Below, piece by piece: positions 36,331 through 44,046 of a stretch of 64,000 nt of DNA (positions are counted from its first letter, which is position 1; the number at the start of each line of letters is the position of its first letter). This DNA comes from Flammeovirgaceae bacterium (GTDB lineage: Bacteria; Bacteroidota; Bacteroidia; Cytophagales; Cyclobacteriaceae), in assembly GCA_021298355.1 (NCBI GenBank), contig JAJTEH010000009.1, positions 1 through 64,000 of the forward strand, written 5' to 3'. The notes under the pieces are model-generated. The model was not told the origin of the DNA and ran no database searches. It saw nothing but the letters and a program-made list of their open reading frames with translations. The translations under genes were made by a program, and so were the position numbers.

Positions 36331-36356
36331 AAAAAAGGCTGGAATAACCAGCCTTT
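36331..36356 (-). terminator. Terminator of the nitrilase gene
   Basis: AAAGGCTGG (36334-36342) pairs with CCAGCCTTT (36348-36356). On the minus strand the hairpin is followed by a run of T, 20 nt after the nitrilase stop. Confidence 0.88.
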
Positions 36357-36376
36357 CATATTTATCTCAAGTTCAA

Positions 36377-37192
36377 TCAAAATTCTTCGAATTCTCGCAT
36401 CTCAATGCTGAAATCATCGCCATCTAAGTAGGCAGGAAATTTATCACGGAAAGCGAGCAAAGCATTTGCACTTAACTCAATGGTTTTTACTTGTTCCACA
36501 CCATCTACAGAAAAAATAGTATCTCCTTTCGGGCCAATTACGGCTGAGTTGCCACTGTACTCCATGCCATCAGGGTCGTTACCAATTCTGTTTACGCCTA
36601 CCACATAACTTAAATTTTCTATCGCGCGTGCGCGTAATAAAGTTTCCCAAGCGTTGGCACGTATTTGCGGCCAGTTAGCCACATACAACAACACATCGTA
36701 GTTCAAACGTTGTGTTTCATAATCATATCGGTTGCGGCTCCACACCGGAAAACGCAAGTCGTAACAAATCTGCGGACAAATTCTCCAACCTTTCCAAGTT
36801 GCTACCAGTGTGCTTTCTCCGGCTGCATACACTTTATGCTCGTTGGCCATTCTAAATAAATGTCGCTTATCGTATGTTTTAAATTGTCCGTTAGGCTCCA
36901 TCCATAATAAACGATTGTAATACCTATCGTGTACGTTGCAAATGTAACTTCCTAAAATTAATGCACCTGTTTGTTCAGCCATTTGGCGCATCCATTTGAA
37001 CGTGCGCATGTTCATCATCTCGGCCATGCGCACGGCATTCATGGTAAAACCGGTGGTAAACATTTCAGGTAAAACGATAACATCGGTGGGGCCGGAAATC
37101 CGCCAGATTTTTTCCTCAAACATGGCCAGATTCGAGCCTATATCCTCCCAATTGATGTCCGACTGAATGAGTGTTATCTTTAAATCTTGCAT
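36377..37192 (-). CDS. Nitrilase-family amidase, omega-amidase-like
   Basis: A 271-residue carbon-nitrogen hydrolase. The catalytic triad is visible: Glu43 in VLPEMFTTGF, Lys109 in YDKRHLF and Cys143 in PQICYDLRFP. The pattern matches the Nit2/YafV group of omega-amidases, which hydrolyse alpha-ketoglutaramate and alpha-ketosuccinamate, the toxic by-products of transamination with glutamine or asparagine. A role in metabolite repair is inferred from the family. It is monocistronic or at the end of a short unit. Confidence 0.9.
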   Translation of the reverse strand: MQDLKITLIQSDINWEDIGSNLAMFEEKIWRISGPTDVIVLPEMFTTGFTMNAVRMAEMMNMRTFKWMRQMAEQTGALILGSYICNVHDRYYNRLLWMEPNGQFKTYDKRHLFRMANEHKVYAAGESTLVATWKGWRICPQICYDLRFPVWSRNRYDYETQRLNYDVLLYVANWPQIRANAWETLLRARAIENLSYVVGVNRIGNDPDGMEYSGNSAVIGPKGDTIFSVDGVEQVKTIELSANALLAFRDKFPAYLDGDDFSIEMREFEEF

Positions 37193-37267
37193 AATTATTG
37201 ATTTTTTGCCGCTCTAATCCGCAAAGAAACGAAAGTAAAAGCACAAAGTCTAACCAATTTAGCCCAA

Positions 37268-37483
37268 TCAGGCGAAGAGTTCTAATTCGCGGATTTCGAA
37301 GTCTGCACCTTTTCCATACCGCACCAAATCGAGCAAACGATAGCGCTCTAAGGTGTGTAAATCTTTTACTTCGAAATCGCCATTGGCTAAAATATTTTCG
37401 ATGATGAAATCGTGTTTCTCTCCGAAATTAATTAAGCGGTATTTTTTACCTGCACGCAAAACATCTAAACTTAAACCTTTCAT
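37268..37483 (-). CDS. Small conserved hypothetical protein next to GroES-like gene
   Basis: A 71-residue soluble protein (MKGLSLDVLRAGKKYRLINF onwards), which looks like a small beta-barrel, with charged strands such as FEVKDLHTLERYRLLDLVRYG. I do not know the family. Its ATG overlaps the stop of the GroES-like gene (TAATG on the minus strand), so translation of the two is coupled, implying a shared role. Overlap with the upstream gene supports that it is real despite its small size. Confidence 0.7.
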   Translation of the reverse strand: MKGLSLDVLRAGKKYRLINFGEKHDFIIENILANGDFEVKDLHTLERYRLLDLVRYGKGADFEIRELELFA

Positions 37484-37857
37484 TACAATGCTTCTTCTCT
37501 TTCTAACAGTAAGATAGAGGCCTGTGGAACGATGAAATATTTTTCATCTTCATACATTACTTCTATCGCTCCTTTTTGTAAAAAAATAGCCAGGTCGCCT
37601 TCTTGTGCTTGCAACGGTAAATATTTTACTTGATCTTCTTTTCCCTTCCATAAATCGTCTTCATCTGTTGGGATAGGCAAAGGATAACCCGGCCCAACTT
37701 TGATGATGTATCCACTTTGGATTTTTTCTTTTTCCTGCACACCCGGAGGAAGATACAAACCAGATACTGTGCGGTCGGTATTTTGTGTTGGCTTGATTAA
37801 TACCCGATCGCCAACTACGATTAACTTTTTAAATTTTATGTCAGGTGTTAATTTCAT
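37483..37857 (-). CDS. GroES-like (Cpn10 family) protein
   Basis: A 124-residue protein with a Cpn10-like fold: VVGDRVLIKPTQNTDRTVSGLYLPPG near residues 15-40, then KEKIQSGYIIKVGPGYPLP and an EGDLAIFLQKGAIEVMYEDEKYFIV strand pair. Compared with GroES it has an extra segment with IPTDEDDLWKGKEDQV, in the place of or near the mobile loop and roof. No groEL is adjacent, so it is probably a paralogue and not the main co-chaperonin. I chose the ATG at 37857; an in-frame TTG at 37884 adds nine residues without similarity. Confidence 0.82.
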   Translation of the reverse strand: MKLTPDIKFKKLIVVGDRVLIKPTQNTDRTVSGLYLPPGVQEKEKIQSGYIIKVGPGYPLPIPTDEDDLWKGKEDQVKYLPLQAQEGDLAIFLQKGAIEVMYEDEKYFIVPQASILLLEREEAL

Positions 37858-37895
37858 ATTGATAGTAAAACAAATTTTATCCAAAAAGTTCTTTT

Positions 37896-39197
37896 TTAAT
37901 CATCTGCTCTATCTAAAAAACGCTGATCGAGTTGCTTGGTTGTTTTAGCACCTAACTCGCGTAAACGTTCTGTTTTACGAATGAGATTGTCTTTGCCTTC
38001 GAAGAGTTTGTTCATCGAATCTTTGTATTGTTGCTGCGTGCTTCCTAAGCTTTTGCCCACTTTGGTTAGGTCTTCAATTAAAGCATGAAATTTATCGTAA
38101 AGCGAACCTGCTTGTCGTGCAATTTCTAAGGCGTTTTTATTTTGCAAATCTTGTTTCCAAATGGCACTGATGGTTCTTAACGTAGCCAATAGAGTAGAGG
38201 TAGAAACCAATACAATGTTGCGCGACAATGCTTTTTCAAAAATGGAATTATCTTCTCGTAAGGCTAACGTAAAGGCAGGCTCGTTGGCCATAAACATCAT
38301 TACATAATCGGGCTGGTTGATGTCGTAAAGATTTTGATAATTTTTTTCGCTTAATAATTTGATATGCGATTGCACACTTTCGATGTGTTGTTTTAAAAAT
38401 TTCTTTTGTTCAATTTCTTCTTCGGCATTTATATATTGAGCGAAAGCAGTTAACGAAACTTTAGAATCCAACACTAAGTATTTATCATCCGGTAGTTTAA
38501 TAATATAGTCTAACCGTTGGTTTTCGCCTTCTTCGTTTTTATAATTTTTTTCTTTGAAGTAATGAATATCTTTTTGCAGTCCTGCTGTTTCTAAAATAGC
38601 TTCCAATTGCATTTCGCCCCAGTTTCCTTGTGTTTTGCTATCGCCTTTTAGGGCGCGTGTTAAATTGCTGGCTTCTTTCGTAATCTGTTGGTTTAGTTCT
38701 TTTAAGTTTACCAATTGCTGATGCAAAGCAGCGTTATTCTTTACACTATCGATGTTGGTTTGTTCTACCTTCTTCTCGAACTCAGTAATTTTTTCTTTTA
38801 AGGGATTAAGGATATCCTGAATGTTTGATTTATTCTGATCGGTGAATTTTTTGCTTTTCTCTTCAAAAATATCGTTCGCTAAATTTTTAAATTGAACAGA
38901 GAATTGATTTTGTAATTCTTCTAACTCTTTTTTTCTTTCTTTTAATTTCTCTTCGAGATTGCGATAATCCGCTTCGGTAGCAGCTAAGTTTTTGTTTAAC
39001 TCATTAGCTCGGTTTCGTTCTTGTTCTAATTCGCGTTTGCGTTCTTCTGCCAATACGTTTAACTGTTTATTTTTTTCGATTTCGGCCGAAATTTGTGCGC
39101 TTAATTGCTGGGTTGTTCCGGTATGTTGATTTCTGATTAACAACCAAACGATTACAGCACCAAAGGCAAGTCCGATAATTAAATAAATAAAATCCAT
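37896..39197 (-). CDS. rmuC: DNA recombination protein RmuC
   Basis: A 433-residue protein with an N-terminal transmembrane helix (IYLIIGLAFGAVIVWLLI) and a long coiled coil (residues about 25-170). The conserved RmuC domain follows, including KGDSKTQGNWGEMQLEAILE, RLDYIIKLPDDKYLVLDSKVSL and NIVLVSTSTLLATLRTI. RmuC limits DNA inversions and is predicted to be a nuclease-like recombination factor. I chose the ATG at 39197, directly before the membrane helix. An upstream in-frame start adds seven residues only. Confidence 0.92.
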   Translation of the reverse strand: MDFIYLIIGLAFGAVIVWLLIRNQHTGTTQQLSAQISAEIEKNKQLNVLAEERKRELEQERNRANELNKNLAATEADYRNLEEKLKERKKELEELQNQFSVQFKNLANDIFEEKSKKFTDQNKSNIQDILNPLKEKITEFEKKVEQTNIDSVKNNAALHQQLVNLKELNQQITKEASNLTRALKGDSKTQGNWGEMQLEAILETAGLQKDIHYFKEKNYKNEEGENQRLDYIIKLPDDKYLVLDSKVSLTAFAQYINAEEEIEQKKFLKQHIESVQSHIKLLSEKNYQNLYDINQPDYVMMFMANEPAFTLALREDNSIFEKALSRNIVLVSTSTLLATLRTISAIWKQDLQNKNALEIARQAGSLYDKFHALIEDLTKVGKSLGSTQQQYKDSMNKLFEGKDNLIRKTERLRELGAKTTKQLDQRFLDRADD

Positions 39198-39275
39198 AGG
39201 TAATTTGTAAAAATGCAAATAGTCAATTTAAGCAGACAAATGCTGTCGCAAGATACAAGGTTGCCGCCATTAAAA

Positions 39276-39307
39276 ATTGGGCTTACCATTTTAATTTGAT
39301 ACATTTG
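39276..39307 (+). promoter_or_regulatory. Promoter of the ornithine aminotransferase gene
   Basis: TACATTTG at 39300-39307 is an exact TAnnTTTG -7 element. ATTG at 39276-39279 sits 20 bp upstream in the -33 position. A start near 39314 leaves a leader of about 29 nt. Confidence 0.6.
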
Positions 39308-39342
39308 CAACGTTTGCATAATTAAACGAATAACAAAATTTT

Positions 39343-40575
39343 ATGGTAGAAAGCATAACAGCCAGCCGCGATGCTATTTTATTGGAAGACAAGTATGGAG
39401 CGCACAACTACCATCCTTTACCGGTGGTATTGAGCAAAGGCGAAGGCGTTTTTTTGTGGGATGTAGAAGGCAAACGTTATTATGATTTTTTATCGGCATA
39501 CAGTGCAGTAAATCAAGGTCATTGTCACCCACGCATTATTCAGGCGTTGGTAGACCAAGCGAAACAACTTACACTAACATCGCGCGCTTTTTATAACGAT
39601 AAATTGGGCTTAGCAGAAAAATACATTTGCGAAACATTTGGTTACGACAAAGCTTTATTTATGAACAGTGGCGCAGAAGCTAATGAAACTGCTATAAAAC
39701 TTGCGCGTAAGTGGGGTTATCTGCATAAAAATATTCCAGATAACGAAGCTGTACTTGTTGCCGTGAAAAAGAATTTTCATGGTAGAACAACAACGATTAT
39801 TTCTGCTTCTACCGATCCATCGTCTCGTAAAGGTTTTGGTCCGTTTATGCCGGGTTTTGAAATTGTAGATTACGATAATGTAGATGCTTTAGAAAAAGCC
39901 TTGAGTAATCCGAATGTGTGCGGTTTATGGATAGAACCCATACAAGGCGAAGCGGGTGTGTATGTACCGGCCGAAGGGTATCTGAAAGCAGCTGAAACAT
40001 TGTGTAAAAAATACAATGTGTTGCTGATGATGGATGAAATACAAACCGGTATTGCCCGCACAGGTAAATGGTTAGCCAGCGACCACGAAGGTGTGAAACC
40101 CGATATGTTGATTTTAGGAAAAGCATTGTCAGGTGGTGTGTTGCCAATCTCTGTTGTATTAGCAAACGATTCTATTATGTTGGTGATAAAACCTGGCGAA
40201 CACGGCTCTACTTTTGGCGGTAACCCGTTAGCAGCTGTTGTTTGTATGGAAGCTTTGCAAGTTGTGAAAGACGAAAAATTAGCTGAGAATGCCGAACGCT
40301 TAGGAAAGATTTTCAGAGCGCGCATGCAAGACTTTATGAAGCGTACGGACAAGATAACATTAGTACGGGGCAAAGGATTGCTAAACGCTATCGTAATTAA
40401 CGATACACCACAAAGCGAAACCGCCTGGAACATTTGTATGAAGTTTGCAGAAAATGGATTATTGGCAAAACCAACACATGGCAACATTATTCGTTTAGCA
40501 CCACCGTTGGTAATAACAGAAGAACAACTGCACGAGTGTTGCGATATTATTGAGAAAAGTGTGTTGGCAGTTTAA
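39343..40575 (+). CDS. rocD: Ornithine--oxo-acid transaminase
   Basis: A 410-residue class III PLP-dependent aminotransferase. The N-terminal YGAHNYHPLPVVLSKGEGVF segment is characteristic of ornithine aminotransferase, and further blocks are FMNSGAEANETAIKLARKWGY, MDEIQTGIARTGK and LILGKALSGG, with the PLP-binding Lys at about 260. It converts ornithine to glutamate-5-semialdehyde, linking arginine and proline metabolism. Transcribed alone from its own promoter. Confidence 0.93.
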   Translation: MVESITASRDAILLEDKYGAHNYHPLPVVLSKGEGVFLWDVEGKRYYDFLSAYSAVNQGHCHPRIIQALVDQAKQLTLTSRAFYNDKLGLAEKYICETFGYDKALFMNSGAEANETAIKLARKWGYLHKNIPDNEAVLVAVKKNFHGRTTTIISASTDPSSRKGFGPFMPGFEIVDYDNVDALEKALSNPNVCGLWIEPIQGEAGVYVPAEGYLKAAETLCKKYNVLLMMDEIQTGIARTGKWLASDHEGVKPDMLILGKALSGGVLPISVVLANDSIMLVIKPGEHGSTFGGNPLAAVVCMEALQVVKDEKLAENAERLGKIFRARMQDFMKRTDKITLVRGKGLLNAIVINDTPQSETAWNICMKFAENGLLAKPTHGNIIRLAPPLVITEEQLHECCDIIEKSVLAV

Positions 40576-40592
40576 GTGGTTATTCGATATTG

Positions 40593-40714
40593 GTTGTTGG
40601 TTTTTCGTTGAGTCTATTATCAATCAACTTTTTATTGATTATCTTATTCAGCCTATATTCTAACTTCCAAAACAATTTCTACTTTCGATTAACAAACAAC
40701 GAACAACGAACAAC
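40593..40714. repeat. Inverted repeat with tandem AACAACG heptamers between convergent genes
   Basis: GTTGTTGG followed by TTTTTCGTTG (40593-40610) is complementary at 16 of 18 positions to CAACGAACAACGAACAAC (40697-40714). The right arm is itself a tandem of the heptamer AACAACG. The arms flank an 86-nt AT-rich loop. It lies between the convergent rocD and SRAP genes and may be a dispersed repeat or serve as an attenuating structure. Confidence 0.55.
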
Positions 40715-40728
40715 AAATTTAATTTTAT

Positions 40729-41499
40729 CTAAAACAAACTTCCCTGGCTTTCTTCTAATTCTGCATAGCGATAAGGCATGAGTGCTTCCGGTTGGTTGCC
40801 GACCGATTCCTTACCGGATAACCTGCGTACGGTAAATGTTTCGAGCCATTCGTCTTTGCAAGGTTGTGCCAGTTGTAAAACACTATTTTTATTTTCTTCT
40901 GTTAACCATGCCTTTTCTGTTTCTTTTGTAAGTAGAATAGGCATGCGTGGTCCGTTTTCTGCATTAGGATTATTATGAATTTTAGAAAGCGTTTTATTAG
41001 CTTTTGTAGTAACAACGCTATACGTACGCTTAATTAATCCTGAAGCAGCATCTTGCCATTCGTCCCAAATTCCGGCAAGTGTTATGGGTTCATCGTTTAT
41101 TAATTTAATTAAGTATGGAAATGTTTTTTTATGCTGATGAAAATGTTCGAAGAAACCATCAATCAAGATCAAACATCTTTTATTTCGCGCAGCCTCTGCA
41201 AATGCTTTTTTCTCGAACATTGTTTCTAAGCGTACATTTATAGTTTGATTCGAGATTTTTACAGCATCAGCAGGTGTTTTTATCCAATGCGGAATTAAAC
41301 CCCATTGTAACAATTCTATTTTTCTTGTTGTGTTTAAAATAACGGGCACTTCCGGATGGCTAAAGCCAGAAGCGTGATACGTTGGTTCAACTTTGATAGC
41401 CTCAAGTTGTTTTCTAATAGCGGCTTCATCGCCAAAATCGCCATAGCGAACGGCATATTGCAATTGTTTTTTAGTTAGATAAAATTTATTGTAACACAC
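40729..41499 (-). CDS. SRAP-family (HMCES/YedK) abasic-site protein
   Basis: A 256-residue SOS-response-associated peptidase (SRAP) family protein. Cys2, exposed after Met removal, forms the thiazolidine crosslink to abasic sites in single-stranded DNA. Other family residues are visible: NVRLET (Asn-Ala-Arg equivalent), LILIDGFFEH (active-site Glu) and KIHNNPNAENGPRMPILL (His). In most relatives the second motif reads GFYEW; here it is GFFEH, a variation seen in parts of the family. It protects replication forks from abasic damage. Monocistronic. Confidence 0.9.
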   Translation of the reverse strand: MCYNKFYLTKKQLQYAVRYGDFGDEAAIRKQLEAIKVEPTYHASGFSHPEVPVILNTTRKIELLQWGLIPHWIKTPADAVKISNQTINVRLETMFEKKAFAEAARNKRCLILIDGFFEHFHQHKKTFPYLIKLINDEPITLAGIWDEWQDAASGLIKRTYSVVTTKANKTLSKIHNNPNAENGPRMPILLTKETEKAWLTEENKNSVLQLAQPCKDEWLETFTVRRLSGKESVGNQPEALMPYRYAELEESQGSLF

Positions 41500-41531
41500 A
41501 AAAGAAAGGATTAAAACTAATGTAGTAGAAA

Positions 41532-41562
41532 TTTCTCTTATCTGAATTAAAAATTATTTTTG
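41532..41562 (+). promoter_or_regulatory. Promoter of the 62-residue gene
   Basis: TATTTTTG (41555-41562) matches TAnnTTTG, with TTTC (41532-41535) 19 bp upstream in the -33 position. It ends 12 nt before the ATG at 41575. Confidence 0.45.
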
Positions 41563-41574
41563 CAAAGATATTTT

Positions 41575-41763
41575 ATGACAGATAGGGAAGTAATCAAATT
41601 AGAAGCAAACATTCGCGCCAAAATGGAAGGAATAAAAACCGGTAAATTTTCCGTGAAAGATTCCGGAATAGGCGTGTTAATTAATAATCTGAAAAAAGCA
41701 GATGAAGCAGCCTATGAAAAAATGATGGTCGCTTATAAAGCATTGTTGCAGCAAATGAAATAG
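41575..41763 (+). CDS. Small conserved hypothetical protein
   Basis: A 62-residue, charged, probably all-helical soluble protein (MTDREVIKLEANIRAKMEGI...). It has a KDSGIGVLINNLKKADEAAY segment and ends QQMK. I do not recognise the family. Support for it being real is a Bacteroidota-type promoter 12 nt upstream, an ATG in the right place and codon use like its neighbours. It converges with purB. Confidence 0.6.
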   Translation: MTDREVIKLEANIRAKMEGIKTGKFSVKDSGIGVLINNLKKADEAAYEKMMVAYKALLQQMK

Positions 41764-41805
41764 TAGTTTATTACTTGATTAAATAAAAAAATTAAGTTGA
41801 GCTTT

Positions 41806-43146
41806 TTAAACACCCGTATAATTAAACGGACTAATCTTTTTTAACTTTTCCTTTAATGCTGCGCTTATTTCTAATTCATCAATAAATTGATGAATAGTTT
41901 GCTCAGTAATTTTTTCGTTTTTCCTGGTTAATGCTTTTAAGGCTTCGTAAGGATTAGGGTAATTTTCTTTTCTCAACACGGTTTGAATTGCCTCAGCTAC
42001 CACTGCCCAGTTATCTTGTAAGTCGGCATCAATAGCAGCTTTATTTAATTCTAATTTATCAATGCCTTTTAATAAGGAACGAAGCCCAATGAAAGTATGC
42101 GCCAACGGTACTCCTATATTGCGTAATACGGTAGAATCGGTTAAATCTCTTTGCAAACGCGATACGGGTAACTTTGCAGCTAAATGTTCGAATAGGGCGT
42201 TGGCTATACCTAAATTTCCTTCCGCATTTTCAAAATCGATTGGGTTTACTTTATGCGGCATGGCAGACGAACCCACTTCACCGGCTTTTATTTTCTGTTT
42301 GAAATAATTCATCGAAACATATTGCCAAACATCTCTGCTGAAATCAATTAAAATGGTATTGATTCTTTTCAAAGCATCAAATTGCGCGGCTAAGTAATCG
42401 TAATGTTCGATTTGCGTTGTGGGATAACTTCTTGTTAAGCCTAAACGCTCTTCAACAAATTCTCCGGCAAATTTATTCCAGTTGATGGATGGATAAGCAA
42501 TATGATGCGCATTAAAATTACCGGTTGCTCCACCAAACTTAGCTGCGTGCGGAACATTTTTTAAAGACTGAAATTGTTTGTTTAACCGAACAACAAATAC
42601 ATCCATCTCTTTTCCTAATCGGGTAGGAGAGGCAGGTTGTCCGTGTGTGCGGGCTAACATGGCTACATCGCGCCACTCGATGGCTTTCTGCGATAGGTTG
42701 CCAATTAGAATATCGAAGGCAGGATAAAATTCTTTTTCTAAAAATTCTTTTAACGAAAGCGGAATAGCTGTGTTGTTTATGTCTTGCGAGGTTAAACCAA
42801 AATGAATAAACTCTTTGTAGGTTGACCAACCGTTTTCATCAAATTTTCTTTTGATGAAATATTCAACAGCTTTTACATCGTGATTAGTAGTAGCTTCAAT
42901 TTCTTTGATGGCCAGTGCATCGGCTTCCGTAAAATGTCTGTGTATGCTTCTGAGTTTATCTAACTCACGCGCTGGAAAATCTTCTAATTCGGGTAAGCAA
43001 GTTGTGAGCGCAATAAAGTATTCAATCTCAACCAACACACGATAGCGAATCAGCCCAAATTCTGAAAAATAGGCTTGTAAAGGTTTTACTGCGGCAGCAT
43101 AGCGGCCATCAATAGGCGAAATTGCATGAATAGATTGTAACGACAC
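41806..43146 (-). CDS. purB: Adenylosuccinate lyase
   Basis: A 446-residue fumarase/aspartase superfamily enzyme that catalyses two beta-eliminations in purine synthesis (SAICAR to AICAR, adenylosuccinate to AMP). The N-terminal AISPIDGRY motif and the signature GSSAMPHKVNPIDFENAEGN are diagnostic. HFGLTSQDINNT and LARTHGQPASPT hold further active-site residues. No ATG precedes the conserved N-terminus. The GTG at 43146 gives MSLQSIHAISPIDGRY, which fits the family. A TTG at 43167 would add seven residues. Confidence 0.93.
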   Translation of the reverse strand: MSLQSIHAISPIDGRYAAAVKPLQAYFSEFGLIRYRVLVEIEYFIALTTCLPELEDFPARELDKLRSIHRHFTEADALAIKEIEATTNHDVKAVEYFIKRKFDENGWSTYKEFIHFGLTSQDINNTAIPLSLKEFLEKEFYPAFDILIGNLSQKAIEWRDVAMLARTHGQPASPTRLGKEMDVFVVRLNKQFQSLKNVPHAAKFGGATGNFNAHHIAYPSINWNKFAGEFVEERLGLTRSYPTTQIEHYDYLAAQFDALKRINTILIDFSRDVWQYVSMNYFKQKIKAGEVGSSAMPHKVNPIDFENAEGNLGIANALFEHLAAKLPVSRLQRDLTDSTVLRNIGVPLAHTFIGLRSLLKGIDKLELNKAAIDADLQDNWAVVAEAIQTVLRKENYPNPYEALKALTRKNEKITEQTIHQFIDELEISAALKEKLKKISPFNYTGV

Positions 43147-43260
43147 AGGCAGGCTGTTAAAGCACAAAGTTATAAAATGTTAAGCATTCACCACGATATA
43201 TTGCGTTTGGTTTCGTCATTATATCCTACATCAATTGTTTCACTTTCGGGCAACTTTTGC

Positions 43261-43268
43261 TATTTTTG
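43261..43268 (+). promoter_or_regulatory. -7 promoter element of the toxin-antitoxin operon
   Basis: TATTTTTG matches TAnnTTTG, only 5 nt before the toxin ATG at 43274. If used, the mRNA would be nearly leaderless. No convincing -33 element was found at the right spacing. Confidence 0.4.
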
Positions 43269-43273
43269 TAATA

Positions 43274-43624
43274 ATGGGCAATCATAACAAAGTCAGATCC
43301 CTTTACTTCTATAAAGATTATTTTGAAGTTTTTTTTGTTAAACAAAATCAAAAAGTAAAAGATAAAATCATTTGGACTTTCGAATTGGTTCAAACTCAAG
43401 TTAGGTTATCTGAGAATTATTTTAAGGTGATAGAACAAAATGAGGGTATTTATGAGATTAGAGTTCAATTGGGAAACAACAACATTCGTATCTTCTGTTT
43501 TTTTGATAGAGGAAAACTTATCGTAGTCGCAAATGCATTTTATAAGAAAACACAGAAAACTCCCAAGCAGGAAATAATTAAAGCCATTTCAATCAAGAAA
43601 GAATATGAAAGCGAGAAAGAATAA
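43274..43624 (+). CDS. HigB-like toxin (RelE/Gp49 superfamily)
   Basis: A 116-residue protein of the phage-derived Gp49-like/HigB toxin family, predicted ribosome-dependent mRNA interferases. The core GIYEIRVQLGNNNIRIFCFF is followed by VVANAFYKKTQKTPKQEIIKA, typical of this group. The start ATG at 43274 gives MGNHNKVRSLYFYKDYFEVF. The next gene is a XRE antitoxin overlapping by 20 nt, giving the toxin-first gene order of higBA modules. Confidence 0.88.
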   Translation: MGNHNKVRSLYFYKDYFEVFFVKQNQKVKDKIIWTFELVQTQVRLSENYFKVIEQNEGIYEIRVQLGNNNIRIFCFFDRGKLIVVANAFYKKTQKTPKQEIIKAISIKKEYESEKE

Positions 43625-43910
43625 TTTGATGAGTCTGGAACAGTTCAAAGACAAGCATTATGGCAAAAAAGGTGCAACTAAACGCAGTAAATTAGAAGCC
43701 GGTTTTGTTGATTTTAAAATCGGATTTTTGTTGCAAGAAGCTAGAGTAAAAAAAGGACTAACGCAAGAAGCATTGGCATTGAAGGTGGGAACAACTAAAT
43801 CATATATTTCTAAAATCGAAAATGATGTAAAAGAAGTTCGACTTTCTACACTCAAAAAAATTGTAGAATCGGGCTTAGGGGGCAACTTAGAATTATCTAT
43901 TCAGGTTTAA
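43605..43910 (+). CDS. XRE-family HigA-like antitoxin
   Basis: A 101-residue DNA-binding protein with an XRE helix-turn-helix (LLQEARVKKGLTQEALALKVG then TKSYISKIENDVKEV). Such proteins bind the HigB-like toxin and repress their own operon. It overlaps the toxin gene by 20 nt if the ATG at 43605 is used. A second ATG at 43629, 4 nt after the toxin stop, is also plausible and gives the start MSLEQFKDKHYGKKG, which resembles relatives. Confidence 0.88.
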   Translation: MKARKNNLMSLEQFKDKHYGKKGATKRSKLEAGFVDFKIGFLLQEARVKKGLTQEALALKVGTTKSYISKIENDVKEVRLSTLKKIVESGLGGNLELSIQV

Positions 43911-44023
43911 GATATTAGTCTATCTGATTAGTATAAATCCAACTGTAAAGGTTTAAACTTATTCTTCTCTTTTCTGTTTTCAATCTCAAGAAAATAAGCG
44001 CTCAATTACTAAATCTGTTTTCC

Positions 44024-44031
44024 TATTTTTG
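44024..44031 (+). promoter_or_regulatory. -7 promoter element of the ferredoxin reductase gene
   Basis: TATTTTTG matches TAnnTTTG, ending 15 nt before the ATG at 44047. No clear -33 motif is visible. Confidence 0.4.
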
Positions 44032-44046
44032 TAAAAATTATCTCAC

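Noticed and set aside
36665-36859. 64-residue plus-strand frame inside the nitrilase gene
   Set aside because: Antisense shadow of a well-supported enzyme gene.
40690-40716. CRISPR-like array
   Set aside because: The repeated unit is only 7 nt with no spacers; it is a simple tandem repeat.
43235-43273. Longer HigB N-terminus
   Set aside because: The extra codons cover the promoter element and give a Phe/Ala-rich lead with no similarity to the toxin family.
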